From Akanthomyces muscarius (taxonomy: Eukaryota; Ascomycota; Sordariomycetes; Hypocreales; Cordycipitaceae): DNA of 64,000 nucleotides. The stretch spans positions 2,294,001 through 2,358,000 of the forward strand of contig NC_079246.1 in NCBI RefSeq assembly GCF_028009165.1. Reading direction: 5' to 3'. Below the pieces are notes generated by a model. The model saw nothing but the letters and a program-made list of their open reading frames with translations. It did not search any database and was not told the DNA's origin. Made by a program: the position numbers and the translations under genes. Within the stretch, counting starts at the first letter, position 1. The number at the start of each line of letters is the position of its first letter. Shown piece after piece: positions 11,314-20,594 of this stretch.

Positions 11314-12036
11314 TTACTTCGTAGATGGATTAGGAGAGATTGTCTGGTCGGGAAACTTCCTAAAGATATCGGCCACATCGTCGATAGGTGCGGTCAAGAG
11401 GCCCATGACAGTTTCAAACGGCGGATGCTCTCCGGCGCTTGGGTGACTGCGTGACGGGACAAATGCCTTGGTCCGGCCGAACGACTTGGCCATAGACTCC
11501 GTCTCTCCTTCGATGGATCGCAGCTTTTCTTCCAAAGCGGGCATATCATCACGTTCCTCTTCCTCGATATGTTCCTCAAGCGACTTCCACAGTTCCTGAA
11601 GCTTAGGAACATAGTTTGGATCAGAGGCTGACATGTTTTGGAATTCCTTTAGCATTAATTTAACCTGGCAGCTGTTAGCCTGTGTAACCCGAAAAAAAAC
11701 CCTACGCAGCTATACCTTATGATGTTCTTTCCGATCATGCTCAGCCATCTCCTTGCCTTGAACGCCGAGATGCTTCTCAAAGGCAGGATAAACAACAAGT
11801 TCCTCCCCAACCGAGTGGCGAGCGAGTTCCCATGTGAATTGGTTGCCGAATCGCTGCTGGTGATCATGATTATTAACATTGTTGACCACCTCATCGTAGT
11901 ATTGCTTCAGCTCGCGGTGGTCTTTGATGATTGCATTGGAAATTGTAGACATGGCTGCAACGTTACGAAATTTTTTGATACGAGAAATGCTGTATAGAGA
12001 CTTGAAGTTGCAGTGCCTGGTAGAAAGAAGAGACAT
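11314..12036 (-). CDS. Hemerythrin HHE-domain protein
   Basis: Two exons (12036-11716 and 11664-11314; 51-bp intron with GTATAG donor and CCAG acceptor) encode 223 aa. The four-helix hemerythrin pattern is visible: H40 (IIKDHRELKQYYDEV), H74 with E78 (ARHSVGEELVVYPAFE), H100/H105 (EHDRKEHHK) and H139 with E143 (EEHIEEEERDDMPALEE). These would bind a di-iron centre. Fungal HHE proteins are cytosolic or mitochondrial and are linked to oxygen, iron or nitrosative-stress handling; the exact substrate is unknown. Residues 1-28 are basic and hydroxylated (MSLLSTRHCNFKSLYSISRI), compatible with a mitochondrial presequence. Translation from Met29 would give a cytosolic form. It is flanked by AT-rich decayed DNA. 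Confidence 0.88.
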
Positions 12037-14857
12037 GTTAAAAATGGTGTTGCCTTTTCTCTACCCGTCGGCGTGTGGCACAGTTCTTATATAGAGTTGA
12101 AACCCACAGTTGGCGAGAGATGCTTCGCTTGCATCCAATGATGATCCAGGTATTATTCTTCCTTTCTCTTTTAGAAATAAGGTCAAGCTGATTGGTGGGG
12201 TGTAGGTAGGGAAGTTTCACGAGGACCTGTTTCATTAGTGCCAGAATCATAATCTCGTCACCAACATGTCATGTGGCTAGCAGCCTCACCCGTAGCTAAT
12301 GCCATATATACTATAATCACATAGTGAACAATTAGAACAAGGAGGTTTTTTTAATGCGATTTATTAGTATCGCCATCTCTCCACCTTGATTACGGATGCA
12401 TCACGCGTAGAAGTTATGGGCTACAACCCTGATTTGCCAGCGGGTGGGCCTGATAGTGTATGGTTGACAAAGTGTCCACCCCCGCCATCTTACTGCACAG
12501 GTACAGCGAGCACAAGCATAAAAGATTCAGCGTGCTAGACGCCCCCTAAATTACTGAGGATTATGTACGTGTCTCATGTTACAGTATTCTATTGTAGACC
12601 TTACACATGCTGCACTGTTTGGTCGAAATGCCGGAACCACAAGTCACGAATAGCGGCTTGGGAGAGACCGTCTCGCTCCAGAAACGGTCATCGTCGGCGA
12701 CAACACAGTTCGTCAGGCACACTAGATACAGAGATTTGCTATTTCTCTCTGAAATTTCATTTCAATCAGCGCCGTCATTCATAGCGACCAGTAATAATTG
12801 TAAAAATACAATGGTGGGCAGTTAGTGGCAGCCTGGCCGAGGCTGAGAGAGCCTTGCAGCCCCTCCTACAACCGATGCCCGGCGATGGATGGAACTCAGC
12901 TTTTTCAGCATAGGAAAATACTGCAGTGCATGAAAGACTAGATTCGGAGCTGCGGCGTGTTTCCGCACTTTCTTTTTGCTTGTTATTAATTTTCTCGTCG
13001 TCTTATCTCTTCAAGGGCGCCTCAACCAAGCACATTCATTTAACAGTAGCACTGGCAAATGGATAGAAGAGCTTAACATGGTCAAGGCTCAGCCAGTGAC
13101 AGGCTCGCAGCAGGTTGCATCACTCTGCCGAGGAGCCCGGAAGAGAATCTGACAAGGCCGCTAGAGGGAGGGCAAGTCTCAAGGCCGGCTTGAGACTCGC
13201 CCCAAACTTCGTCAGGCCATAGAGAGGCAGCGGCCGCTAACCCCAATCATGTAGTTACAGAAGGTCGCCTCCCATGGCATCCTCGCGCATCCATCGTCAT
13301 GTCGCCCGCTCAGCAGATCTGGCTCATGCAAAGACTGCAGCAGTGATTGCATTTTTCAGACGCTCTCGAATCGAAACAAAGCTCCATCCCCCCTCGCAAA
13401 CTCAAATCGCCCGTTGCCTCCATTGGCTCAGTGAGAGCCTACATTTCAGTGTCAGCAATAGAACTAGCTAGAAGCGTCAGTGTTGGAAACTCACAGGCTG
13501 TGTGTCGGTAATAGTCGCCGCAGCGGCTGTTGGCTGAATAGTTACAACACCAGGCGGCGTGACCGAAGGAACCTCACCGCGATCAGGCATTTCACACAAA
13601 CGGAGATGAAATGCTTAATTGTGCTTCTTTCTCAGTGACGCTCTCGACAATGAATAGCCACGTGACAATTTTCATATATGCAGCAGTCTTGTGCAGTCCC
13701 GCTTCCCACAGCCTGATTTCACGGGCAAGGCTGACAAGCAAAATGAGAAATTCAACCTTGCTTGGGTGACCCGTTTCCCGTTCTTATGTGGAATGCTTCA
13801 TCGCCTCAAATTCAGAGAGCACTCAGTTTATCCCTTGCATTTGTCGGTTGCTACCGAGTCTTCCATTTCCTGGTCCCGGGCCGTTCTGCTCCTGCTTCGA
13901 GCCGCCTGTCACCAACCACCTCGCACTCTCTTTTGGGCCCTGGCCCTTTACGGCATCCCCGCACATACCAACCCAATGTATGCAGACGCCGGCACCCGCC
14001 ACAACGACCCTGATCGCTCGCCACAAGCCGCAGCGACGGAGGGAACTGTGCCGCTCCTTTGGATGTACATTACATCCATGTCGCTCACTGTCCACGCCAT
14101 GACTGTTCTGCACTTTCTTTTTACCAGATACGCCCTCGGCTGCGCGTGGAATGAGGCTCCAAGTTGGGCGCTTCCCGGATCGGCCATGCTGGCTTCCATC
14201 TTGGTAACGCAGGCGATTTTGAAGACCTGGCCGGGCTTCTACTCTGCCAAATCCTTCTTTGATTTCTCAAAAAAAAATAAAAAAATAAAACAGCTCCTAC
14301 AAGCACGACACGATATTTACACACTCGCTTCTACGTAGTTTTTTGTTTCGTTTTTCGACTTCAGCCTCTGGCACTTGGTGCCTAACTTAGCCGCCGAAAG
14401 GCGTCGCCAGACTCCACGACATCTGGTCAGTTCGATGATGCGCTTCGGGTTGCGCGTATTAATTTCCTCGACTTTGATTGCAATTTCCTCTGCCTAGTTA
14501 ATTGTATTATATTTACTCCATACTTTGCCCAGCTATCTTTACAATCTTGTATTATTTATACTTGGTAACTTTAACGATAAATATCATGTTAATTATACGT
14601 AGTCTCTTAAGATAAAGTATTTCCCGGGATCCCGGCCGACCTCCAAATTCATGGTGCCTCACGAGCCTAGACGCTGCTGCGCTGTGACTTGGTCCCAGTA
14701 GAGCCGTTCTTCAGCGGCCTAGGCCACTGAGCCACCCACCAACGAAAAAAAGTTCGAGCCCGGTCCATGACGCATCAAGTATCGTTAACATCCTAATACA
14801 CATTTACCTCGGCGCCCCGCACATCTCGATGCCATAGTTCCCGATACACCATGCAAA
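12037..14857. other. Long intergenic region
   Basis: There is no supported gene in 2.8 kb. A 215-codon plus frame at 13691-14338 has a few hydrophobic stretches but no domain, no codon bias and no conserved start. Sequence at about 14440-14620 is AT-rich. Its reverse strand carries a short coding-like stretch (INTRNPKRIIELTRC) flanked by stops, probably a relic of a mobile element or lost gene. Confidence 0.45.
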
Positions 14858-15676
14858 TCACTGCAACATGTTTGACAGAGCTCGTAGTGATCGCTTCCAT
14901 TCAATGCCAAGGGCTTTACAAGCCGGACCAAAATTGCCTGCCTGAGATGCGATAAATGCTTTAGTGATTGCCATTGTGCCGTCCTGACTGCTTTCATCAT
15001 CCTTCAGCTCGCCAGAGTAGTAGTGATTGTCCGTAACGGTATCCTTAGACTTCTGGATCGCCTCGCAGAACTGTTGCAGTGCCGATGCAAAATCGTTGGC
15101 CAGATTCTCTGGCTCTCGTGTGCCACATTTGTCCTGGCCGGATGTAGCTTGATGGCCAGAGTTCAATATGACATTGCCAAGCGGCGTCGACGCGATGTTA
15201 ATGGCAAGCCCAACGGCTGCTTGTTGCAGAATTGAATGGAGGTTTTCGTAATTGTTGTCTGAGAAATAGTGCCAGATGCTTGAGCCAATGTTCTTGCAGG
15301 TGTTTCCAACTGTGTTTGCAAGCCAGAGACTTGCTGTAGTAGCCGTTTCTGCGGCCTGTTGGTAGCAGACGGCTATTGCTTCGCATACATCACGATCTTC
15401 AATGGCGTGATTATCCATCCTCATCGTTTTGAAGTGCTTTTGCTGCCATTTGCTCTCCACTTGAAATGTAGACAGATCCAATGTAACCACCTTTGCCTCT
15501 CCATCATGGCCCTGGACATATAGAGGAAATGACGCATTGTCTGCAGGGAATACATAGGTGGCATAGTGTCCATAGTCTGCGGGAATAGTAGCAGAGCCCT
15601 TCTGCCGAGCTGGCATTCCGCGAGCCTGCAGAGGCAGAGCAGCGGTCAGAGAAAGAAGGAATTGGTAAGACTTCAT
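14858..15676 (-). CDS. Secreted orphan protein, 272 aa
   Basis: A single-exon gene. The N-terminus (MKSYQFLLSLTAALPLQARG) is a classical signal peptide and no other strong transmembrane anchor follows. The mature protein has six cysteines (DVCEAIAVCY, NTCKNI, QDKCG, QQFCEA, GPACKA). Its central stretch is Ala/Thr/Asn-rich and helical, including a hydrophobic segment (AAVGLAINIASTPLGNVIL) long enough to insert in a membrane or form a buried helix. I do not recognise the family. The size, the Cys content and the membrane-active-looking helix fit a secreted effector or antagonistic protein, but that is inference. It lies 600 bp from the divergent membrane-protein gene at 16276 and 2 kb from the secreted nuclease gene. 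Confidence 0.75.
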   Translation of the reverse strand: MKSYQFLLSLTAALPLQARGMPARQKGSATIPADYGHYATYVFPADNASFPLYVQGHDGEAKVVTLDLSTFQVESKWQQKHFKTMRMDNHAIEDRDVCEAIAVCYQQAAETATTASLWLANTVGNTCKNIGSSIWHYFSDNNYENLHSILQQAAVGLAINIASTPLGNVILNSGHQATSGQDKCGTREPENLANDFASALQQFCEAIQKSKDTVTDNHYYSGELKDDESSQDGTMAITKAFIASQAGNFGPACKALGIEWKRSLRALSNMLQ

Positions 15677-16275
15677 AGTGTACTGAATAGAGAAGGAAAA
15701 TTTTACTATGCCGAAATGATCAGTTGGCTCTAATCATTGGCGTTTGCTGAACCATGAGCATGATCCGATTTTAGAAGGAAGCCCTGTCTATAAATGTGAC
15801 TGTCGAGGTTATTCTCCGCCTGGCTGAGCTTCCGCGTCGACTTGCATTACGGGCTTTCACCACTCTATTTTTCGGTCACGCACCAAAGGATCAAATACGA
15901 GAATGACCCGGAAACATTTTGGAAAAGCGGGCAGTTACGCGAGAATCTGTTCCGAAATGTATTCGACAAGGCTGCCCGAGGTTACACGAGGCCGCCTTAG
16001 GCTGCAGCTGATCGCCACCATGAGTTCCAGAACTAGCTTCTTGTGCATGGACCATTGAGGCTGCAATCAATGCCTTGTGCTCTTACTCTATTGTGCGCCC
16101 AATCATCGACAATTTGTGACCAAAGTCTACTCGAGGCAATCAACTTGTCAGTACGTCTATGCCGTCTTTGCCGACTGCAACCGTGCAAAGTAAGGACTGT
16201 TCTTCGTCTCACGGTCTTGCGAATTGTCCCGCCGTTTCCCCTCACTAGCACCAATCCTCATATACAAATTTCACA
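15677..16275. promoter_or_regulatory. Divergent intergenic region between secreted orphan and membrane orphan
   Basis: About 600 bp separate the start codons of the minus-strand secreted protein (15676) and the plus-strand membrane protein (16276). A shared bidirectional promoter is possible from the geometry. I cannot name a specific binding site. Confidence 0.35.
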
Positions 16276-17029
16276 ATGTACGGCGACAAGAACCCCCGAT
16301 ACGACATATTTGTGTTTCAATACGCTCTTCAACCGCGTTTCTGGATTCTCGGGGTATTCCTAATCGGTTGGTGGATCGCAACTGTTATTCTTGGTGTCAA
16401 CACACCACCGCCACTGAGTGATGATCAAGACAGTCGAACAGTCCGACCAAATTTTACACTCCATCTCGCTCCTTATATAACAACCAAATTCCGCAAGAAC
16501 GCTCTGTTGTTGTTTAATGTGAGCATACTTTTAAGTCAGTTACTGGAAGGATACTGGATTGCTGTGACGCTGATGAGGTGGGCTGGCAAACTTTGGCAGG
16601 CATGGCCTGATTATGTAGGTGGTGGGCTCATCGCGTCAGCCGTCTTTCTATGCTCCCTCGCTCTTATGGCAGCGCTTTGCGTTATTATTAGCTTGTTCGG
16701 TGTTATGATTATCGTGTTTCAGCTTGTTATCATTTGTGAGCTATCCTCTATAGTTCCTAGAACATGGCACTAAATACCCGGCTCCTAAGAGCAACACGTC
16801 GTCAAACGTCAGCCATTAGTTATTCCCGTACCTCAAAGTCTTAACAACAGCGTCTTTCTCTAAAATAGGCGTCGCCCTCACATTCTACATAACATCCGTG
16901 ATTTCACTCTCCGCCAGAGGCATGCTTGCGACCCGGAGCGGTGCAGACTGCGTCAGCGACCGTCAGTCCTCTGCCATTCAAGGCGAGGCCAAGAACAATA
17001 CTTTCTGGGTTGATATCGCTGCGCCATAA
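16276..17029 (+). CDS. Four-helix integral membrane orphan protein
   Basis: Two exons (16276-16735 and 16869-17029; 133-bp intron, GTGAGC donor, AATAG acceptor) join in frame to give 206 aa ending at TAA 17027. Predicted membrane helices: residues about 20-40 (RFWILGVFLIGWWIATVIL), 75-95 (LLLFNVSILLSQLLEGYWIA), 115-135 (GGLIASAVFLCSLALMAALC) and 138-165 (SLFGVMIIVFQLVIICVALT). The last helix is completed only by splicing, which supports the intron. The short loops are non-conserved and the C-terminal tail of about 40 aa is polar. The family is unknown. Its position beside secreted orphan genes could mean co-function, such as protection, export or a receptor, but nothing in the sequence proves this. 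Confidence 0.65.
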
Positions 17030-17099
17030 AAGATCCAGCGACTGCTCAATGTAGGCCAAATTAGAATGGGCATTCAGACATGGCTAAGCCATTGATTGC

Positions 17100-17575
17100 T
17101 CATGTCCCAAGTACATTAGAAATTATGCGCCATCCTAAATCTGACACTCGCCGTCCAATCGCCGAGAATATAGCAAAACTATAATACAGATACACAAGTG
17201 GAGACATCGAAGAAAGCATCAAGGTCTGCCATGGTATTGCCGTTGTGCTGACAGGCCCCGTAGAATGGGTACCGGCTCGCAAACGTCTCGGAGGCTTCTC
17301 CAAAGAGGTGTGGTCCTCGCTGTCATGTTCCAGTTGATATGCAGCCGGAAGAGTTCCCCTCGCAGAAATGATTGGCGGGCGAGACAGCTTTGCAGATCTT
17401 CTTGCCTTGGCAACATCTCTTGCGGGCGAAACGTCCGAAACAAAGTGCAGAGTATCACACCTCGTATTCTTACTACTACGTATTGCTCTCGGCATGGTCG
17501 ATCCATTGCGCAGTAGCGACTCATAGGCCTTTACGTCGTATTGTGCCTCTGGCGCTGGAGGTCTGGGCAGCGTAT
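17100..17575 (-). pseudogene. Possible exon or relic of an unidentified gene
   Basis: An open minus frame of about 158 codons starts after a potential TTTTAAG acceptor at 17576 and ends at a TGA at 17100. The beginning reads like coding sequence (RPPAPEAQYDVKAYESLLRN) and a hydrophobic stretch lies near the end (SPLVYLYYSFAIFSAI). I could not find a matching upstream exon with an ATG in the 140 bp before the nuclease gene ends, so it may be a decayed gene or chance. Confidence 0.25.
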
Positions 17576-17717
17576 CTTAAAAGAATGATCATGGTCACGG
17601 AGTAGAAAGTCAAGAGCTGCAAAATAAACTTCATCAATTTTAAGTAAATCTTAACAACAAATTCTAGAAAAACCGGTCGCACAGTGTGCTGGCATTTCCT
17701 TGTCGTTGCCAAGCGTC

Positions 17718-18494
17718 TTAGTTCAGGAAGTGATCCCAGGGAAGCTCCTCCATGACAGTGTCCTGAATCATGTGCTGCTCACCAATCTCGTTGTCAACCT
17801 CAGTCCAGAGCTCAAAGGTATCGTCCACCTTGTCCGCCTCGTGGGTCTCACGGGTGAAGTTGGAGGGAATGTTGACGGGCGAGAGGGAGGCCAGGACCAT
17901 GCCGGCCCTGGTACGGTAGTACTTGAAGAGCGGTGCCTCGTCACGCTTCGAGATCTTGGCGTCCTGTACTTCCCAGCCGTCGTTTTTGCAGGGCTCGTTG
18001 TTGCAGAAGTTTACGCCCTTGGCCCCCGGGTTGCCGAAGCCGATCAGGAAGCTCGTCTTGCCCTCCTTCTGCCACTTCTTCTGGAGGGCACCCACCTTGC
18101 CGCCTTGGGAGCTGTTCTGCTTTCCGGGCACGCAGCGCGAGACCTGGTGGCCCTTGTCGGCCTCCTTTGTGCTCGCAAAAGGATACTCGTCGCACGACTC
18201 GTAGCCGTCGCCGCGGTGACCCGCGCCCGACTTGCCTTTGTTGCACTTGTTGCCGTTGGCGCACCCGGCGCTCTTGCGGCGCTCTTCCTTCTTGTCGTCG
18301 CTCGGAAAGTCAAAGGTCAGCGTCTGCGGAAAGCTTGGGCTCGCGCAGCGGGTGGCCCAGCACATGTTGGTGCAGACCTCGGGGATCTTGTCGCACAGGA
18401 AGCTCAGGTCCGGAGGCGTGGCCTGCGCCTGTCCCGCGAAAGAAATTAGACCAGCTACTCCTGCAACGGTAAGGGTGGAAATCTTGACGAGCAT
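17718..18494 (-). CDS. Secreted NucA/NucB-type deoxyribonuclease with unusual C-terminal module
   Basis: An intronless 258-aa protein. Residues 1-25 form a signal peptide (MLVKISTLTVAGVAGLISFA, then GQAQA). Residues about 30-175 resemble the NucA/NucB nuclease family: a Cys-rich lead-in, the core motif CDEYPFASTKE at 101-111, then RCVP and an N-x-x-Q-G-G motif at 127-132. NucB enzymes are secreted, metal-dependent nonspecific DNases. At the position where the family usually shows E-N-x-x-Q-G this copy has Q126-N127, so activity is uncertain. A dibasic KR at 183-184 (possible Kex2 site) precedes a C-terminal module at about 190-258 (FKYYRTRAGMVLAS ... MEELPWDHFL) that recurs in the divergent neighbour at 19410. 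It is probably extracellular. The neighbouring genes suggest an effector or antagonism role, by inference. Confidence 0.8.
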   Translation of the reverse strand: MLVKISTLTVAGVAGLISFAGQAQATPPDLSFLCDKIPEVCTNMCWATRCASPSFPQTLTFDFPSDDKKEERRKSAGCANGNKCNKGKSGAGHRGDGYESCDEYPFASTKEADKGHQVSRCVPGKQNSSQGGKVGALQKKWQKEGKTSFLIGFGNPGAKGVNFCNNEPCKNDGWEVQDAKISKRDEAPLFKYYRTRAGMVLASLSPVNIPSNFTRETHEADKVDDTFELWTEVDNEIGEQHMIQDTVMEELPWDHFLN

Positions 18495-19409
18495 GATGAA
18501 GGGCAGTATAGATGATATACGTAAGATCTGAAGGTGCTGTAGAAGTTGTCTTGTATTTTTCCTTTGTGCAAGACTGGCCTCTCCTATTTATATTTGATGG
18601 ATTGGTATCGAGTCTTGGTTGCAACAGCTCCTCACCCCCATCCGGAGAGACTGTTCCCTCTTACTACAGCCTCGCCTCGTATGTATGTAACGGTACATGT
18701 CTTCGTCTCAACGAGACCAATCTCCTTTCCGGAGGTGACGGATCAATGGAATCGCACGTTCATGGTCTGCAGCATCAGCATCCAAAGCACACCGAGCCGG
18801 GAATGGACACATTGGGTATTGATGGGCAGTTATTCACCAAGAGCATATACGCGTCTCATGCAGTGCAACTTTGCAACCCTGATAGCTCCGGGCAAAAACA
18901 CCTGCGAACATCTCGATGAAGGCTGAGTGTGGTGAGATCTTTTGGTGTGTAGTCATGGTCCACGTCCGGCACATTACTGTTTAGTGGCGATCATCCGGAG
19001 ATCATGCACGAGGCTGAGGCTTTCACAGCGCTCGGGTATGAACAAGGCTGGCTAGCCTCTGCACGGGACTGGCTGGAGATCGCTTACTCTCCTGACCACT
19101 AGTGTAAACCGTGGACACGAGACGTTATTCGTTGTAAGCGGCGTGGCGGTGCATAAGCATGTTTCGCATTATCCGAGTCTTGCTGGAAATAGCACTGCCG
19201 CTTAAACAGGAAACAATTTGCTTTGCCGATGCTGTCGCTGCCAGAATGGCTTTCAAGGTGGCCCGTCTAAGACAGGCATCACATGACGTCGAAATGACGT
19301 TCGTTGCTTGTTGAAGCAGGATACAAATGCTTTAGGTTGACCTCTCACTTGCCCTCGCCTGTGTAACGGCAATACACTTATCAACATAATTTGAGCAATC
19401 GCATTCACC
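18495..19409. promoter_or_regulatory. Shared divergent promoter region of the nuclease and partner genes
   Basis: These 915 bp lie between the start codons of two head-to-head genes whose proteins share a C-terminal module. No ORF with coding character is present. The arrangement allows co-regulation, but I could not assign a specific operator or TATA element with confidence. Confidence 0.4.
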
Positions 19410-20594
19410 ATGAGTACACAAGATGACGACAACAGCACCAAGGTATACTGCACCGTTGATGATCTAACTGAGGACACAATATGCAAGTTCCTTGTCAATG
19501 AGGCTGCGGGAACCGTTGAAGAAGTCAAAGAGCAATTCAGCATCATATTTGTGCCGGGCCAAAGACCTCTACAGGTCTTCAAGCATCAACGCGACACTTA
19601 CAAAGTGCCAAACTACAGCGAGCAGTCGTACTTTTTAATCGTCGACTCGGCGAACGCGACAAAGGATGGCGTGCTGCTCTGCAATCTCGAAGCCGAGCAT
19701 GGCTTTGCGGATGCAGTGCGAAACCTGCCAAGCATGGCGTGCATGACAGCGACGTCCCTGTCCATCGCCAATTCCAATTGGACCGAGGTGCGGGAGGGAA
19801 CCTGGTACGACCAGGAACCGCCAGTGCGCCGCCTCGCCGTGTACGACAACCGAAAGAAAGGAGACAGGGACAGCTTCCACCAGCTCGCAGATGCCGTCGA
19901 TGTCGGCATGCACTACGTAAACGACGAGGGCGAGCCGCGGTCCGTGGGCAGCATAGACGATCTCTTCAGATACGTCGCCATTTCGCTCGACGAGTCCAGC
20001 GACACGGATGAGCTCGTCAAACTGCATCAGCGACACGCCGAGGAAAAGAGCCTGGACTCGAACCTCCTCGCCATTGTCGACGACAAGTTTGCTGCCGAGG
20101 GTGCTCTTCTCGTCCAGGCGGAACCGCGAAAGGAGCTCCGGTGCAAGCCGCCGGTAGCCGGTGAGCTGCTTTACTGGCACGAGATTGGCTTCATGGACTG
20201 GGGCGAGGTGGAAGATTTCGCCTCCAGGCACTCTGATTTTGACAAGAGGTCAGTCGAGCAACGGACGAGCGGCGCGCAAACGGCTGACCCCGAGAATCCA
20301 GACACTAAAAAAGCCAGGCCCGATGAGCCTAGCGAGGATAAAGACCAGCAGGCTCTTGACGGTAAAGGGGGGCAAGGCGCGGAAGAGCGTCGCTTCAGAT
20401 ATTACCGTACTCGGTCGGGGATGGTCATTGCCTCGATCGAACCACACGAGCTTCCGACCACATTTAGCCGGCCGCGCCAGGAGTCGGACGGGCTGGACGA
20501 GAATGGCGAGATGGGCGCCGTGGAGGACACGATGCTCGAGGAACTTCCGTGGGACTACTACCTGAAAAAGGACGCCGCCGAGGAGGGGGTTTAG
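19410..20594 (+). CDS. DUF6924-like tandem-domain protein with nuclease-shared C-terminal module
   Basis: An intronless 394-aa acidic protein without a signal peptide, so probably cytosolic. It seems to hold two copies of a DUF6924-like unit. Copy 1 ends with a strand (SYFLIVDSANATKDGVLLC, about 73-91) and SLSIANSNWTEV (116-127). Copy 2 ends with the parallel segments NLLAIVDDKFAAEGALLV (218-235) and WHEIGFMDWGEVED (256-269). A disordered Glu/Asp/Lys linker (about 280-325) follows, then residues 328-386 (FRYYRTRSGMVIAS ... LEELPWDYYL), clearly homologous to the tail of the secreted nuclease transcribed divergently from 18494. DUF6924 occurs in bacteria and fungi with unknown function. Sharing a tail with a nuclease encoded head-to-head suggests a partner, regulator or immunity role; that is hypothesis. 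The domain name comes from motif resemblance only. Confidence 0.7.
   Translation: MSTQDDDNSTKVYCTVDDLTEDTICKFLVNEAAGTVEEVKEQFSIIFVPGQRPLQVFKHQRDTYKVPNYSEQSYFLIVDSANATKDGVLLCNLEAEHGFADAVRNLPSMACMTATSLSIANSNWTEVREGTWYDQEPPVRRLAVYDNRKKGDRDSFHQLADAVDVGMHYVNDEGEPRSVGSIDDLFRYVAISLDESSDTDELVKLHQRHAEEKSLDSNLLAIVDDKFAAEGALLVQAEPRKELRCKPPVAGELLYWHEIGFMDWGEVEDFASRHSDFDKRSVEQRTSGAQTADPENPDTKKARPDEPSEDKDQQALDGKGGQGAEERRFRYYRTRSGMVIASIEPHELPTTFSRPRQESDGLDENGEMGAVEDTMLEELPWDYYLKKDAAEEGV

Noticed and set aside
13691..14338. 215-codon plus-strand open frame with hydrophobic stretches
   Set aside because: No recognisable features, mixed composition and a poly-Lys run read from an A-rich tract; probably chance.
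14690..14770. tRNA-like fragments (AGTTCGAGCC resembling a T-arm, and on the other strand GGCTCAGTGGCCTAGGCC resembling a D-arm)
   Set aside because: The pieces lie on opposite strands and do not fold into an acceptor stem or anticodon arm.
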